A stretch of DNA of 63,902 nt from Xanthomarina spongicola (GTDB taxonomy: Bacteria > Bacteroidota > Bacteroidia > Flavobacteriales > Flavobacteriaceae). Location of the stretch: contig NZ_QGGP01000011.1 of the NCBI RefSeq assembly GCF_003148645.1, positions 1 through 63,902 on the forward strand. Direction: 5' to 3'. The notes beneath the pieces were generated by a model. The model worked only from the letters and a program-made list of their open reading frames with translations, had not been told where the DNA came from and ran no database searches. This document shows, in pieces, positions 42,830 to 51,973 of this stretch (position 1 is its first letter; every line of letters begins with the position of its first letter). Made by a program: the position numbers and the translations under genes.

Positions 42830-44296
42830 ATGCTTAAAAAGTCTTTAACCATCCTATTTTTATTTGGCTATATCTATTTTAGTTTTGCACAGCAAGTCTC
42901 TGGAAAAGTACTAACTATAGCCAATGAACCAATTCAGTTTGCAACTATTCAAATTGGTGAAAACTATGGTGTTATTACAAACGAAGAAGGTAATTTCTCT
43001 ATTGCTACAGATGGTTTTAAACCTACAGATTCTGTTTATATTTCTTGTTTAGGATATGAAAAATCTGGACATCTGTTAAAAGATTTTGTGTCTAAAGAAT
43101 ATAAGTTAGCTGAACAGGTAAACGAATTATACGAAGTTTACTTAACCAACAAGCCATTAACATTAGATTCTATAATGTATTATGTAAATAGAAACTTAAA
43201 AAAGAACTATAAAAACAATCTTGTAGAATACAACATTTTTAGTAGACGTACAGAATATATTGTTGGTAAAGATGCTGATTTTGAAATAGATAAATCTACC
43301 GGTTTTAAGAAAAAACAACTAGAAGCCTTTAATAAAGATTTCGACGAATTAGAAACATCCTTATTAAATAACAAATCCAAGCAATACACAGAATTTGTTG
43401 GAAAACTAAACATTAAAGATGAAGAATCTTCCAAATTAGAAGTTGATAAAGCTATTCGATTACTGGATGAACGCAACAACCAATCTGTCGAGAAACTTAC
43501 TGAAAAGGCTAAAGAAATTGTTTTAAAACACTTAGATAAAGACAAAGTATATACTGTAAAATCAGGTTTATTTAAGATGTCAGATTCTGTATCTCTAAAT
43601 GAAGATAACAGCAAAATGGAAGATACTATGAACTCTCTAAAGTTTATTAGAAAAATGGTTCATAATATGGTAGAAAGTCATGGTTTTAGTTCTAAAACTA
43701 TTTTAAACTTTATTACAGATACTAGAAAATACGAATACGAAATTAAAGACATTACGTTTATTGGTTCGGAAATGGTTTATGTAATTAGCTATGCACCCAG
43801 AAGAAGTTCAGCAGATTTTGAAGGTACATTCTATGTGTCTAATCAAACTTTTGCAATCTTAAAAGCCGATTACAAGTTTGCTAAAGGACGTGTTGGAGAG
43901 AAATTAAATTTAAAATTAGTTTTAGGTGTTAAATACATAGAACAGAACAAAAAAGGGTCTGTAATTTATAAAAAACATCCAGATGGTTATTATTATCCAA
44001 ACTACATGACAGATCAGTTAGACAGGTATTTTTATGTGGATAGACCAATAAAATTTAAAGACAATAACAGTAGCGAAAAAGTAGCATTCGACTTTAAAAT
44101 TGAAGGGGTTTTTAAAGAAAAGAACGAGATTTTAATAATGAGTGAGAGAGAGATAACAGAATCTGAATACAATGCTACCAAAGAAAAAAGAAAAATTGAT
44201 TATGAAGAACTAAAAGCTTTCGATCCTGAATTCTGGAAAGATTATAATGTGTTGGAACCTTTAAAAGAAATGAAAGAATTTAAAGTTGAATATTAA
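42830..44296 (+). CDS. Secreted protein with carboxypeptidase-D regulatory-like domain
   Basis: This 488-residue protein has a signal peptide (about 1-20, FSFAQ). A CarboxypepD_reg-like beta sandwich (about 24-100) shows VSGKVLTIANEPIQFATIQIGENYGVITNEEGNFSI. The rest, with coiled helical parts (about 140-270) and a later beta-rich part, belongs to a family of flavobacterial envelope proteins with no known function. It probably lies in the outer membrane or periplasm. It is preceded by a terminator and followed by one, so it is a single unit. Confidence 0.82.
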   Translation: MLKKSLTILFLFGYIYFSFAQQVSGKVLTIANEPIQFATIQIGENYGVITNEEGNFSIATDGFKPTDSVYISCLGYEKSGHLLKDFVSKEYKLAEQVNELYEVYLTNKPLTLDSIMYYVNRNLKKNYKNNLVEYNIFSRRTEYIVGKDADFEIDKSTGFKKKQLEAFNKDFDELETSLLNNKSKQYTEFVGKLNIKDEESSKLEVDKAIRLLDERNNQSVEKLTEKAKEIVLKHLDKDKVYTVKSGLFKMSDSVSLNEDNSKMEDTMNSLKFIRKMVHNMVESHGFSSKTILNFITDTRKYEYEIKDITFIGSEMVYVISYAPRRSSADFEGTFYVSNQTFAILKADYKFAKGRVGEKLNLKLVLGVKYIEQNKKGSVIYKKHPDGYYYPNYMTDQLDRYFYVDRPIKFKDNNSSEKVAFDFKIEGVFKEKNEILIMSEREITESEYNATKEKRKIDYEELKAFDPEFWKDYNVLEPLKEMKEFKVEY

Positions 44297-44320
44297 TATC
44301 TACTTGAATAATAAAATTTA

Positions 44321-44348
44321 AAAAGCTACTTTGTTCAAGTAGCTTTTT
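44321..44348. terminator. Bidirectional terminator
   Basis: AAAAGCTACTT and AAGTAGCTTTT form a perfect 11-bp stem over GTTC, with T8 after. It separates the convergent CarboxypepD-like and acyltransferase genes. Confidence 0.88.
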
Positions 44349-44442
44349 TTTATTAGCAAATGTTTCTTTTTAGGGACAAAAAGTTTACTGTATGTTTCAT
44401 TTACTAATGTATATTTTTAGATTCAAAATTTATGCCAAAAGT

Positions 44443-44991
44443 TTATGAATACTCAGGTATTTTACCCACAACACCTTTATAAAACTGTTTCATAAATCTA
44501 AAATCAGCTTCAATATCATCAGTCGTATAGAAAGGTTCTGATATTTTATTTTGTTTATTTTTAAAATCCAGAGTAAACATGATAATTGGGACTTTAGCAG
44601 CTTTAGCTATATAATAAAAACCTGTTCGCCACTCGTCTACTTTCTTTCGTGTTCCTTCTGGCGCTAAAGTCAATCTAAACTCATCATTATCATCAAAAAG
44701 CTTTGCAATGGCTTCTACTTTATTTTGACCTGACGTTCTGTCTAATGGTTTGCCTCCAATGGCTTTAAAATAGTAGCCAAAAGGCCAAACAAAAAGTTCT
44801 TTTTTACCAACAAAATTTGATCTAATTCCAATCACTTTTCTTAACAATAATCCAATATAGAAATCATGCCAACTCGTGTGAGGAAGGGCTATTACCACAG
44901 CTTTTTTAACAGTATCTTTAGACATAGTTGTATTTCCAACCAGCTTCCAGCCTAATAGTTTAAAATAAATAAATTTGGCAAGTTTTTGCAT
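44443..44991 (-). CDS. 1-acylglycerol-3-phosphate acyltransferase-like protein (PlsC family)
   Basis: The 182-residue PlsC-type enzyme has the catalytic HTSWHD (H-x4-D, about 37-42), a phosphate motif APEGTRK (about 109-115) and a hydrophobic N-terminal region. It transfers an acyl chain to a lysophospholipid or related lipid. The gene starts 1 bp after the stop of the KdnB-like gene, at the end of a four-gene operon with kdsB. That context makes a role in LPS or glycolipid assembly possible. Confidence 0.85.
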   Translation of the reverse strand: MQKLAKFIYFKLLGWKLVGNTTMSKDTVKKAVVIALPHTSWHDFYIGLLLRKVIGIRSNFVGKKELFVWPFGYYFKAIGGKPLDRTSGQNKVEAIAKLFDDNDEFRLTLAPEGTRKKVDEWRTGFYYIAKAAKVPIIMFTLDFKNKQNKISEPFYTTDDIEADFRFMKQFYKGVVGKIPEYS

Positions 44992-44992
44992 A

Positions 44993-46075
44993 TTACATTC
45001 TAAGGTAGAGTTCTTTTAATTTGTCGCGTGTAATAGTTTTTCTCCAATGCTTGCCTAAGGCATTTTCCCAAAGAGGTTCTAAACTTAAAGCAACATCTAT
45101 CATGATATCTAATTCACTATCAGATAAATTAGCACATAATCCTTGAGGTAGATTAATATCATGTTTTGCTTTCATTTTTTTGAAAAGCGCTACGCCTTCA
45201 GGATAAAACTCCTCTAATTGATCGAAAACAATACAGTTACCAATTCCATGTTTGGTTCCAAGTAAATATCCTAAACCATAACTCATAGCATGAGCTACTC
45301 CAACTTGCGAATAAGCTATACTCATACCTCCATGCCATGAAGCCATCATGAGTTTGTCTTGTGCTTCTTCATCAGACAGATTGTTATCTAAAAACAATTC
45401 TTCACATAATTCATAAGCTTTTTCGCCATATGTCTTACTAAATGCATTAAGGAATGTACCATTTAAAGATTCAATACAGTGAATAAAGCAATCCATTCCA
45501 GTATAAAACCATTGGTCTTTAGGAACATCTTTAGTTAATTCTGGATCTAAAACTACTTGATCGAAAGGTGTATAATCTGAATTAATTCCTAATTTTTTTT
45601 CTGGACCAGTTAAAACAGTTGTTCTTGAAACTTCGGCTCCAGTTCCAGAAATTGTTGGAACTCCAACATGATAAATTGCTGCGTGTTTAACAAGATCCCA
45701 ACCTTGATAATCCTTAGATTCTCCATCGTTAGTAAGCATAATAGAAATGGCTTTAGCTAGATCCATTATGGTTCCTCCTCCTATTCCAATAATTCCTGAT
45801 GGTCGTTCTTTATAAGCTAGTATAATTTCTTCAACTAGCTCATCTACTTGAGAAGTCTTTGGTTCCTGGTCAGCAGAAATGTAATATATTTTATCATCGT
45901 AAGACAAAGGTATTCTAGATGTTAACCAAGAATTACCTTTAAACACGTCGTCTACAATATAAATAAATGGTGCTTTCGAATTTAATCTTTTAGGCGAAAG
46001 AATATCTCCTAATTGATTAAAACAGCCACGTCCAAAAACGACTTTGGACACCATTGGGAAATTTTTATAACTCAT
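44993..46075 (-). CDS. kdnB: KdnB-like iron-containing alcohol dehydrogenase (Kdo 8-oxidase)
   Basis: The 360-residue Fe-ADH has the NAD loop GIGGGTIMDLAKA (about 97-109), the VPTISGTGAE segment (about 138-147) and metal-ligand region with MDCFIHCIE and AHAMSYGLGYLLGTKHGIGN. KdnB oxidises Kdo at C8, and KdnA then adds an amino group to make Kdo8N in Shewanella lipid A cores. Its clustering with kdsB (two genes upstream) supports this call. KdnA is not in the window. The symbol is my best reading and could be a related alcohol dehydrogenase. Confidence 0.7.
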   Translation of the reverse strand: MSYKNFPMVSKVVFGRGCFNQLGDILSPKRLNSKAPFIYIVDDVFKGNSWLTSRIPLSYDDKIYYISADQEPKTSQVDELVEEIILAYKERPSGIIGIGGGTIMDLAKAISIMLTNDGESKDYQGWDLVKHAAIYHVGVPTISGTGAEVSRTTVLTGPEKKLGINSDYTPFDQVVLDPELTKDVPKDQWFYTGMDCFIHCIESLNGTFLNAFSKTYGEKAYELCEELFLDNNLSDEEAQDKLMMASWHGGMSIAYSQVGVAHAMSYGLGYLLGTKHGIGNCIVFDQLEEFYPEGVALFKKMKAKHDINLPQGLCANLSDSELDIMIDVALSLEPLWENALGKHWRKTITRDKLKELYLRM

Positions 46076-46102
46076 GTATTTATTGTAACTATAATTATAA
46101 AA

Positions 46103-46807
46103 TTAATTAAATAATGGCAAAATATCTAATAAGCTACTTACCGTTCTATATGTTTTACCATTTGTTTCACTCTCATCAACCTGTTCGTGAGTCCAAGTAG
46201 TGTGAAAAGGGACATGTATGGCATGTGCTTTAATATTTACTAAAGGCAATATATCTGATTTTAACGAATTTCCAATCATTAAAAACTCTGATGGTTTAAC
46301 ATCTAAACGATTTAATAATTTAGAGTAATTTAATTCTTGTTTATCGCTTAATACCTCAATATGATGAAAATAATCAATTAATCCAGATTTTTCTAATTTA
46401 CGTTCCTGGTCTAACAAATCTCCTTTTGTTGCTAAAATTAATCGGTAATTATTAGATAGTGTTTTTAAAACAGTTTCTACACCTTCTAGTAATTCTACTG
46501 GCTTATTAATCATGTCTTTACCAATATCCAAAATTGCTTGAATAGCTCTATTAGACACGTTATTATTAGATAATTCTAAAGCCATTTCAACCATTGATAG
46601 AATAAAACCTTTTACACCATAACCATAAAGTGGCAGGTTTTTCATCTCCATTTTAAAAAGCTCTTGATCAATTTTATTCAAAGTTTCATATTGCGCCAAC
46701 AATTTAGCAAAAGCAACTTCAGCATCACGAAAATAAGTTTCGTTTACCCAAAGTGTATCATCTGCATCAAAACCAATGACTTTAATATTTTTATAATCTT
46801 CTTTCAA
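46103..46807 (-). CDS. HAD-superfamily hydrolase between kdsB and kdnB
   Basis: The 234-residue HAD-IA type hydrolase has the nucleophile D14 and acid D16 in GFDADDTLW, motif II/III (LATKGD and KPSEF region) and motif IV GNSLKSD. It is a small-molecule phosphatase with a C1 cap. It is larger than KdsC (about 180 residues, no cap), so it is probably not the Kdo-8-phosphate phosphatase. Its place between kdsB and the kdnB-like gene suggests a sugar phosphate substrate. Confidence 0.83.
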   Translation of the reverse strand: MKEDYKNIKVIGFDADDTLWVNETYFRDAEVAFAKLLAQYETLNKIDQELFKMEMKNLPLYGYGVKGFILSMVEMALELSNNNVSNRAIQAILDIGKDMINKPVELLEGVETVLKTLSNNYRLILATKGDLLDQERKLEKSGLIDYFHHIEVLSDKQELNYSKLLNRLDVKPSEFLMIGNSLKSDILPLVNIKAHAIHVPFHTTWTHEQVDESETNGKTYRTVSSLLDILPLFN

Positions 46808-46812
46808 TTAAT

Positions 46813-47541
46813 TTACTTCCAAAGTTTTTTAGCGCGTTCTAAATCTTCAGGAGTATCTATTTCTACTCCTTGAACATTAGTTTCAACCATTTTTATTTTC
46901 TTACTGTATTCTAAATAACGAATACATTCTATTTTTTCTGAAGCTTCCAAAGAAAGCATTGGTAATCTATAAAAATCTAGCAAAGCGTCTTTTCTAAAAG
47001 CATAAACACCCTTGTGTTTATAGTATTTTACATCAACTGTTTCATCTCTTGGGTATGGAATTGGGCTTCGTGAAAAATAAAGCGCAAAATTATTTTTATC
47101 TACAATAACTTTTACAGTATTTGGATTTTTAATTTCATCCCAATCTGTAATATGTACCATCAACGATGCTAAATCGATTTCTTTATTGACATCATTTTTA
47201 AAAACATGAATCAATTTTTCTAAAGAAGATACTTCTGTAAAAGGTTCGTCTCCTTGAACATTTACCACAATATCAATATCCATAAACTCTACAGCTTCGG
47301 CAATTCTATCGCTTCCACATTCGTGTTCTTTGATACTCATTATAGCTTTTCCTCCATTACTTGTAATTTCATCGAAAATAATCTGACTATCTGTTACCAC
47401 AAAAACATCATCAAACAAATTAGTATTAACAGTCGCTTCATAAGTTCTTCTAATAACAGATTTCCCTTCTAAATCCTGCATAAGTTTGCCTGGAAATCTT
47501 GATGCACTATATCGTGCAGGTATCATGGAGATTATTTTCAT
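46813..47541 (-). CDS. kdsB: CMP-Kdo synthetase (3-deoxy-manno-octulosonate cytidylyltransferase)
   Basis: The 242-residue enzyme activates Kdo or Kdo8N with CTP for transfer to lipid A. Motifs are [16 protein letters not shown] (CTP loop), [21 protein letters not shown] and NVQGDEPF (Mg binding). The gene is the first of the operon kdsB-HAD-kdnB-acyltransferase, with 5- and 27-bp gaps. Length is standard. Confidence 0.95.
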   Translation of the reverse strand: MKIISMIPARYSASRFPGKLMQDLEGKSVIRRTYEATVNTNLFDDVFVVTDSQIIFDEITSNGGKAIMSIKEHECGSDRIAEAVEFMDIDIVVNVQGDEPFTEVSSLEKLIHVFKNDVNKEIDLASLMVHITDWDEIKNPNTVKVIVDKNNFALYFSRSPIPYPRDETVDVKYYKHKGVYAFRKDALLDFYRLPMLSLEASEKIECIRYLEYSKKIKMVETNVQGVEIDTPEDLERAKKLWK

Positions 47542-47591
47542 TTAGTATTTTAACTTTAATAGATTCAAAAATAGGATTTTTAAAATATATT

Positions 47592-48158
47592 TTAAGGTTT
47601 CGATGGTTTAAACTTTTTGTAAATCCTAAAAATCATGAAACAAATGATGCTAACCAAAATAATAGCTACTATTGGCAGAAAAATAGAAATAATAGATAAA
47701 AAAACCGAAGTACCAGTTTCTATGGTTGAAACAACAGGGTTTCCAATTCCAGCAGTTGTAGATGTTGATGCTAATCTAGTAGCAGATGTTGTTCCAGCTA
47801 TGGCAGCAGCTGTTCCTCCACCTGCTATTATAGCTAAAGCCCAAGTAAATACTGGACTTAAATCTATTGCAGTAGAAACCATTATAGCTGTTCCAGCTAT
47901 GGCTGCCAAAGGTATTGCTATGGTGTCTAAAAGGTTATCTACAAAGGGAATATAGTATGCAAAAATCTCAACTACTGTTGCAACTCCTAGAACTATTACA
48001 GCTGGTAAACTGCCTATCCATATCCAAGATTCGTTTAATTCCCATACTTGAAAATAAGCTGCTAAACTTAAAACAAACAATGGCACAAAAACACGAAAAC
48101 CAACTGATGCAGCCAGACCAATACCCAAAAAAATACTTAAAATGGTTTCTATAGACAT
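47592..48158 (-). CDS. DUF4126 integral membrane protein
   Basis: The 188-residue protein has about five membrane helices. The pattern MSIETILSIFLGIGLAASVGFRVFVPLF, then WIGSLPAVIVLGVATVVEIFAYYIPFVDNLLDTIAIP and the GGGTAAAIAGTTSATRLAST loop is typical of DUF4126. No enzyme is assigned to the family. The gene is 50 bp upstream of kdsB on the same strand and 18 bp downstream of the RecD-like helicase gene. Confidence 0.9.
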   Translation of the reverse strand: MSIETILSIFLGIGLAASVGFRVFVPLFVLSLAAYFQVWELNESWIWIGSLPAVIVLGVATVVEIFAYYIPFVDNLLDTIAIPLAAIAGTAIMVSTAIDLSPVFTWALAIIAGGGTAAAIAGTTSATRLASTSTTAGIGNPVVSTIETGTSVFLSIISIFLPIVAIILVSIICFMIFRIYKKFKPSKP

Positions 48159-48176
48159 GGTTATTAATTTCTAAAA

Positions 48177-49601
48177 TTATTCTTCAAAAAATTCACCTTT
48201 AAAACCAATAAGATACAATTTTTCTTTGGCACGAGTTACTGCTGTATATAACCATCGTAAATAATCTTTTGTTATCCCTTCGGGTAAGTAAGGCTGCTCC
48301 ACAAAAACTGTATTCCACTGACCTCCTTGTGATTTATGGCAAGTAATTGCATAAGAGAACTTTACCTGTAAAGCATTAAAATGTTTATTATTCTTTACAC
48401 TTAAAAACTTCTTATAATTACTACTTTCATTTTCATAATCTTTCATCACTTCTTGATACAATTTGTTTGAATCTTCATAAGTAAGCGAAGGTGTTTCTGC
48501 AGAAATAGTATCAAGAAGTAAAACCGTTTCAAAAGGTCTCATTTTTGGGTAATCGACCATTCTAATTTTTACTTCAGCAAAACGAAAACCATACAATTCT
48601 AATATATTAAATATCTCTAAAACTTCAATGATATCTCCATTAGCTATAAAACCAGCTTCGGTTGTAGGTTTAATCCAAAAATAATTATTCTTTACAACCA
48701 TTAAATAATCTCCAGGCGTTAACTCGTTTTCATTAAAGAGTATTCTGTTTCTTATTTGTTCGTTATACAAATTAGCACGCTTATTACTTCTAACAATTAT
48801 GGCAGTTTCTTCGTTACCTAACTGACTATAAGAATCGTTAATAGCATCCATTATTTCTTGACCATCTATAAGTCTAACAATATCTGTGTAGCCTTTTAAA
48901 TTAAATTTAAACGTATCGAAAAAAGCATTGGATAAAGACTCTCTTAAATTTGTTGCATTCTCTAAAATTCCAGAATTTTGTACCTGTCTTACTACTTCAT
49001 CAAGTTCCATTTTTATAACCTGCTTGTTGTAATTCAAGCTAAGTGTATTAGCATCTAATGCTGGACTTAAATCTAATTTTACAGGTGGGAGTTGTGCAGT
49101 ATCTCCTATTAGCAACAATTTGCATTTATGTCCAGAATAGACATATTGCATTAAATCGTCAAGAAGGGAACCATTTTCGAATAATTTCGATTCGCTAGGT
49201 GCATCTGGAATCATTGAGGCTTCATCTACTATAAAAATGGTGTTTTTATGCTTATTAGGTTGTAAAACGAATTTCACATTGCCACTTTTTTCTTTTTTTG
49301 GAAAATATATTTTTTTATGAATTGTAAACGCTTCTTTTCCTGAATAATTTGAGATTACTTTTGCTGCACGTCCAGTTGGAGCCATTAATACAGCACTCTT
49401 TTTTGCCTTCCAGAGATTAGATACTATAGTACCAATAATGGTTGTTTTTCCTGTTCCAGCATAACCTTTAAGCAAATACAAGTCGTTTGGTACATTGCTA
49501 AAAATAAATTCAGATAATTGTAATAAAACAATATCTTGCTTTGTTGTAGGATTAAATGGAAACTGCTGTTTTATAAGAAAATAAAATTCCGAAGGACTCA
49601 T
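48177..49601 (-). CDS. RecD-like superfamily 1 ATP-dependent DNA helicase
   Basis: The 474-residue SF1B helicase has Walker A GYAGTGKTT (about 44-52), motif Ia APTGRAAKVI, Walker B IVDEASMI, motif III GDTAQLPPV and the C-terminal UvrD_C_2 region with VKFSYAITCHKSQGGQWNTVFVE and YTAVTRAKEKL. It lacks the RecD N-terminal domains and RecBC partners, so it is a stand-alone RecD-like/Dda-like helicase, common in flavobacteria, presumably in DNA repair. Confidence 0.9.
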   Translation of the reverse strand: MSPSEFYFLIKQQFPFNPTTKQDIVLLQLSEFIFSNVPNDLYLLKGYAGTGKTTIIGTIVSNLWKAKKSAVLMAPTGRAAKVISNYSGKEAFTIHKKIYFPKKEKSGNVKFVLQPNKHKNTIFIVDEASMIPDAPSESKLFENGSLLDDLMQYVYSGHKCKLLLIGDTAQLPPVKLDLSPALDANTLSLNYNKQVIKMELDEVVRQVQNSGILENATNLRESLSNAFFDTFKFNLKGYTDIVRLIDGQEIMDAINDSYSQLGNEETAIIVRSNKRANLYNEQIRNRILFNENELTPGDYLMVVKNNYFWIKPTTEAGFIANGDIIEVLEIFNILELYGFRFAEVKIRMVDYPKMRPFETVLLLDTISAETPSLTYEDSNKLYQEVMKDYENESSNYKKFLSVKNNKHFNALQVKFSYAITCHKSQGGQWNTVFVEQPYLPEGITKDYLRWLYTAVTRAKEKLYLIGFKGEFFEE

Positions 49602-49682
49602 GAAACGTGTTAAATTTTAATATTTCATCAAAGATAGCAATGATTTTTACCTACTTTGGTTTTTACGATTAAAAAAAAATTG

Positions 49683-49690
49683 TAGATTTG
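49683..49690 (+). promoter_or_regulatory. TAnnTTTG promoter of the DUF3822/rsmD operon
   Basis: TAGATTTG lies 34 bp before the ATG at 49725. A TTTG sits 24 bp upstream (49655-49658), a slightly long -33/-7 spacing. Confidence 0.55.
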
Positions 49691-49724
49691 CGTTGTACCT
49701 TAATTAAATTTAATAACTAACACT

Positions 49725-50459
49725 ATGTTTAAAATAATTCTTATAGCTGTTGCTGTAATACTAGTTACAATTGGTTTAGTATGGCTAATTGACAAATTTA
49801 TTCCTTCTAAAATGAAACCTGTATTAACTATTGCACTATGGGTTTTAATTTTCTTTTTAGGATACCAGACGTTTATGTCTGTTTATGAACCTATTCAATT
49901 TAACAAAATAAAGAATAATCGTTACAAAGCAGTTATAGAAAATTTAATTGACATTAGAGATGCACAATTAGCGCACCAACAAGTTACTGGTAAGTTTGCT
50001 CCTAATTTCGATAATTTAGTTAAATTCTTAGACACTGCACAATATACTATTACGCAACGTAGAGATTCCACTATTATAGATGAAGAATTAACAAAACGTT
50101 ATGGTGGTGTTGAAACTACTAAAGAAATTACAATTATTGATACGCTAGGATTTAAATCTGTTAAAGATTCTTTATTTAAGAATTCAGATAGATATAGAAC
50201 CATGATGAATGTTCCTAATACAGATGCTCAATTTGAAATGAAAGCTGGCTTATTAGAACAAAACGAAATGCAAATTCCAGTTTTTGAAGCAAGTGTTAAG
50301 AAAAAAGTTATTTTACACGATCAAAATAAAGATTTAATTGCTCAAGAAAATCAAGTTATTGCTGTTGATGGTGTTAATGGAGATGCTCTAAGAGTAGGTT
50401 CTATGGACGAAGTTAAAACCAATGGGAATTGGCCAAAAACTTATGGAGATAGCGAATAA
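49725..50459 (+). CDS. Conserved flavobacterial membrane protein of unknown function
   Basis: This 244-residue protein has two membrane helices near the N-terminus (about 3-22 and 32-52) and a soluble periplasmic-type region. Residues 63-100 (RYKAVIENLIDIRDAQLAHQQ, then FAPNFDNLVKFLDTAQY) look like the helix-then-strand pattern of pseudopilins, but without an N-terminal prepilin site. It heads a three-gene operon with the DUF3822 and rsmD genes. I do not recognise a function. Confidence 0.75.
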   Translation: MFKIILIAVAVILVTIGLVWLIDKFIPSKMKPVLTIALWVLIFFLGYQTFMSVYEPIQFNKIKNNRYKAVIENLIDIRDAQLAHQQVTGKFAPNFDNLVKFLDTAQYTITQRRDSTIIDEELTKRYGGVETTKEITIIDTLGFKSVKDSLFKNSDRYRTMMNVPNTDAQFEMKAGLLEQNEMQIPVFEASVKKKVILHDQNKDLIAQENQVIAVDGVNGDALRVGSMDEVKTNGNWPKTYGDSE

Positions 50460-51264
50460 AACCAAAAATATTTCAACTCATATAGATTTGTCCATTCAAA
50501 TAAGTTTGAATGGACTTTCTTTTTGTATCTTAAATAGAGATACAAATACCATAACTTATTTAAAGCATTTTAAGGAAAATAAAAAACTTAATCCTTTTGA
50601 TGCCTTAGATCTTTTAAAACACCTTTTTAATACTGAAATAGAGTTACAGCAAGATTTTGCAAATATTCATGTTATTTATATAAACGAATTAGCCACCATA
50701 GTTCCAAAATCTTTATTTAATGAAGACCTTCTTGCAGACTATTTAAAGTTTAATTCAAAAATTCTAAAATCAGATTTTATTGCTTTCGATTCTTTAGAGA
50801 TAAATGATAGCGTAACTGTGTATGTACCTTATGTAAATATAAATAACTATATATTTGAAACGTTTGGTAGTTTTACTTACAATCATTTTTCTTCTATTTT
50901 AATTGAAAAAATACTCCAAATTGAAAAACATGCTGAAGATGCTAAACTATATGTGCATATAAACAAAGAACATTTTGAACTAGTAGTCACAGACAAAGGG
51001 AAATTAATACTTTACAATACATTTGATTATTCAAGCAAGGAAGATTTTATTTATTACATCTTATTTACTTTAGAGCAACTAAAGTTAAATCCAGAAAAGA
51101 TTAAACTAATACTTTTAGGCGATGTTGATAAAGACTCAGAATTATATACAATAGCTTATAAATATATTAGACACATAAGTTTTGGAGCTAGAACAGATTC
51201 TTACAATTACACTAATAATCCAAAATCTAATTATTCAGATTTTGTACTAACACAAAGTTTCTAA
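50443..51264 (+). CDS. DUF3822-family protein
   Basis: The product (273 residues from the ATG at 50443, MEIANKTKNIS; an ATG at 50422 inside the upstream gene is also open) belongs to DUF3822, an actin/FtsA-like fold family of Bacteroidetes. STHIDLSIQISLNGLSFCIL and the repeated YVPYVNINNYIFETFGSFTYNH segment are its typical parts. No activity is known. It is followed by rsmD with a 1-bp overlap (TAATG), a coupling often seen in flavobacteria, which suggests a link with ribosome or RNA maturation or just shared expression. Confidence 0.83.
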   Translation: MEIANKTKNISTHIDLSIQISLNGLSFCILNRDTNTITYLKHFKENKKLNPFDALDLLKHLFNTEIELQQDFANIHVIYINELATIVPKSLFNEDLLADYLKFNSKILKSDFIAFDSLEINDSVTVYVPYVNINNYIFETFGSFTYNHFSSILIEKILQIEKHAEDAKLYVHINKEHFELVVTDKGKLILYNTFDYSSKEDFIYYILFTLEQLKLNPEKIKLILLGDVDKDSELYTIAYKYIRHISFGARTDSYNYTNNPKSNYSDFVLTQSF

Positions 51265-51800
51265 TGCGCATAGTTTCTGGACAATTTAAAGGCAGACGAA
51301 TTACTGCTCCAAAAAAATTACCTGTTCGGCCTACAACAGACATGGCTAAAGAGGCTTTGTTTAATATTTTAAACAATCAGTATTATTTCGATGAAATTTC
51401 TGTACTAGATCTTTTTGCAGGAACTGGAAACATAAGTTATGAGTTTGCTTCAAGAGGCACAAAAAATATTACAAGTGTCGATCAAGACTATGGCTGTATT
51501 AAATTTATAAACGAAACTGCTACTAGCTTTGGCATGTCTATACAAACTATAAAAAGCGATGTGTTTAAATTTCTTGAAAAAAATATACTAAAAGCAACCA
51601 TTATTTTTGCCGATCCTCCTTATGGGTTTTCTATAGAAGATTTTTCTAAAATACCAGAATTAGTTTTTCAAAATAATTTATTAGAAGAAGATGGTGTTTT
51701 GATTGTTGAGCACTCTAAACACACAGACTTATCTAATCTTGAAAATTATAGCCATTCTAAAGGTTATGGAGGTAATATGTTTTCGTTTTTCGAATTATAA
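51264..51800 (+). CDS. rsmD: 16S rRNA m2G966 methyltransferase
   Basis: The 178-residue SAM-dependent methylase has MRIVSGQFKGRRI at the start, PTTDMAKEALFNIL, SAM loop DLFAGTGNISYEFASRG and catalytic FADPPYGF (N-methyl DPPY motif, about 113-120). It methylates G966 of 16S rRNA in the 30S subunit. Size and order match RsmD. Its start overlaps the DUF3822 stop. Confidence 0.95.
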   Translation: MRIVSGQFKGRRITAPKKLPVRPTTDMAKEALFNILNNQYYFDEISVLDLFAGTGNISYEFASRGTKNITSVDQDYGCIKFINETATSFGMSIQTIKSDVFKFLEKNILKATIIFADPPYGFSIEDFSKIPELVFQNNLLEEDGVLIVEHSKHTDLSNLENYSHSKGYGGNMFSFFEL

Positions 51801-51973
51801 TGTATAAGAACACTATATAATTCGATTTTTTTTCATTACTTTAGTAACCTCTTCCCTAAAGAGTTAAGCCTCTAATTTTTGCTTTCTACTATTACCCCTT
51901 TTCTATAATACCTTTTTATGCATGGTTAATTTATAAATTAATTCAACAATTATATTAACCAAAACCAATTATT

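Noticed and set aside
47635-48154. Plus-strand frames over the DUF4126 gene
   Set aside because: They are antisense to a family-supported membrane protein. Their Ala/Val-rich translation is the mirror of its helices.
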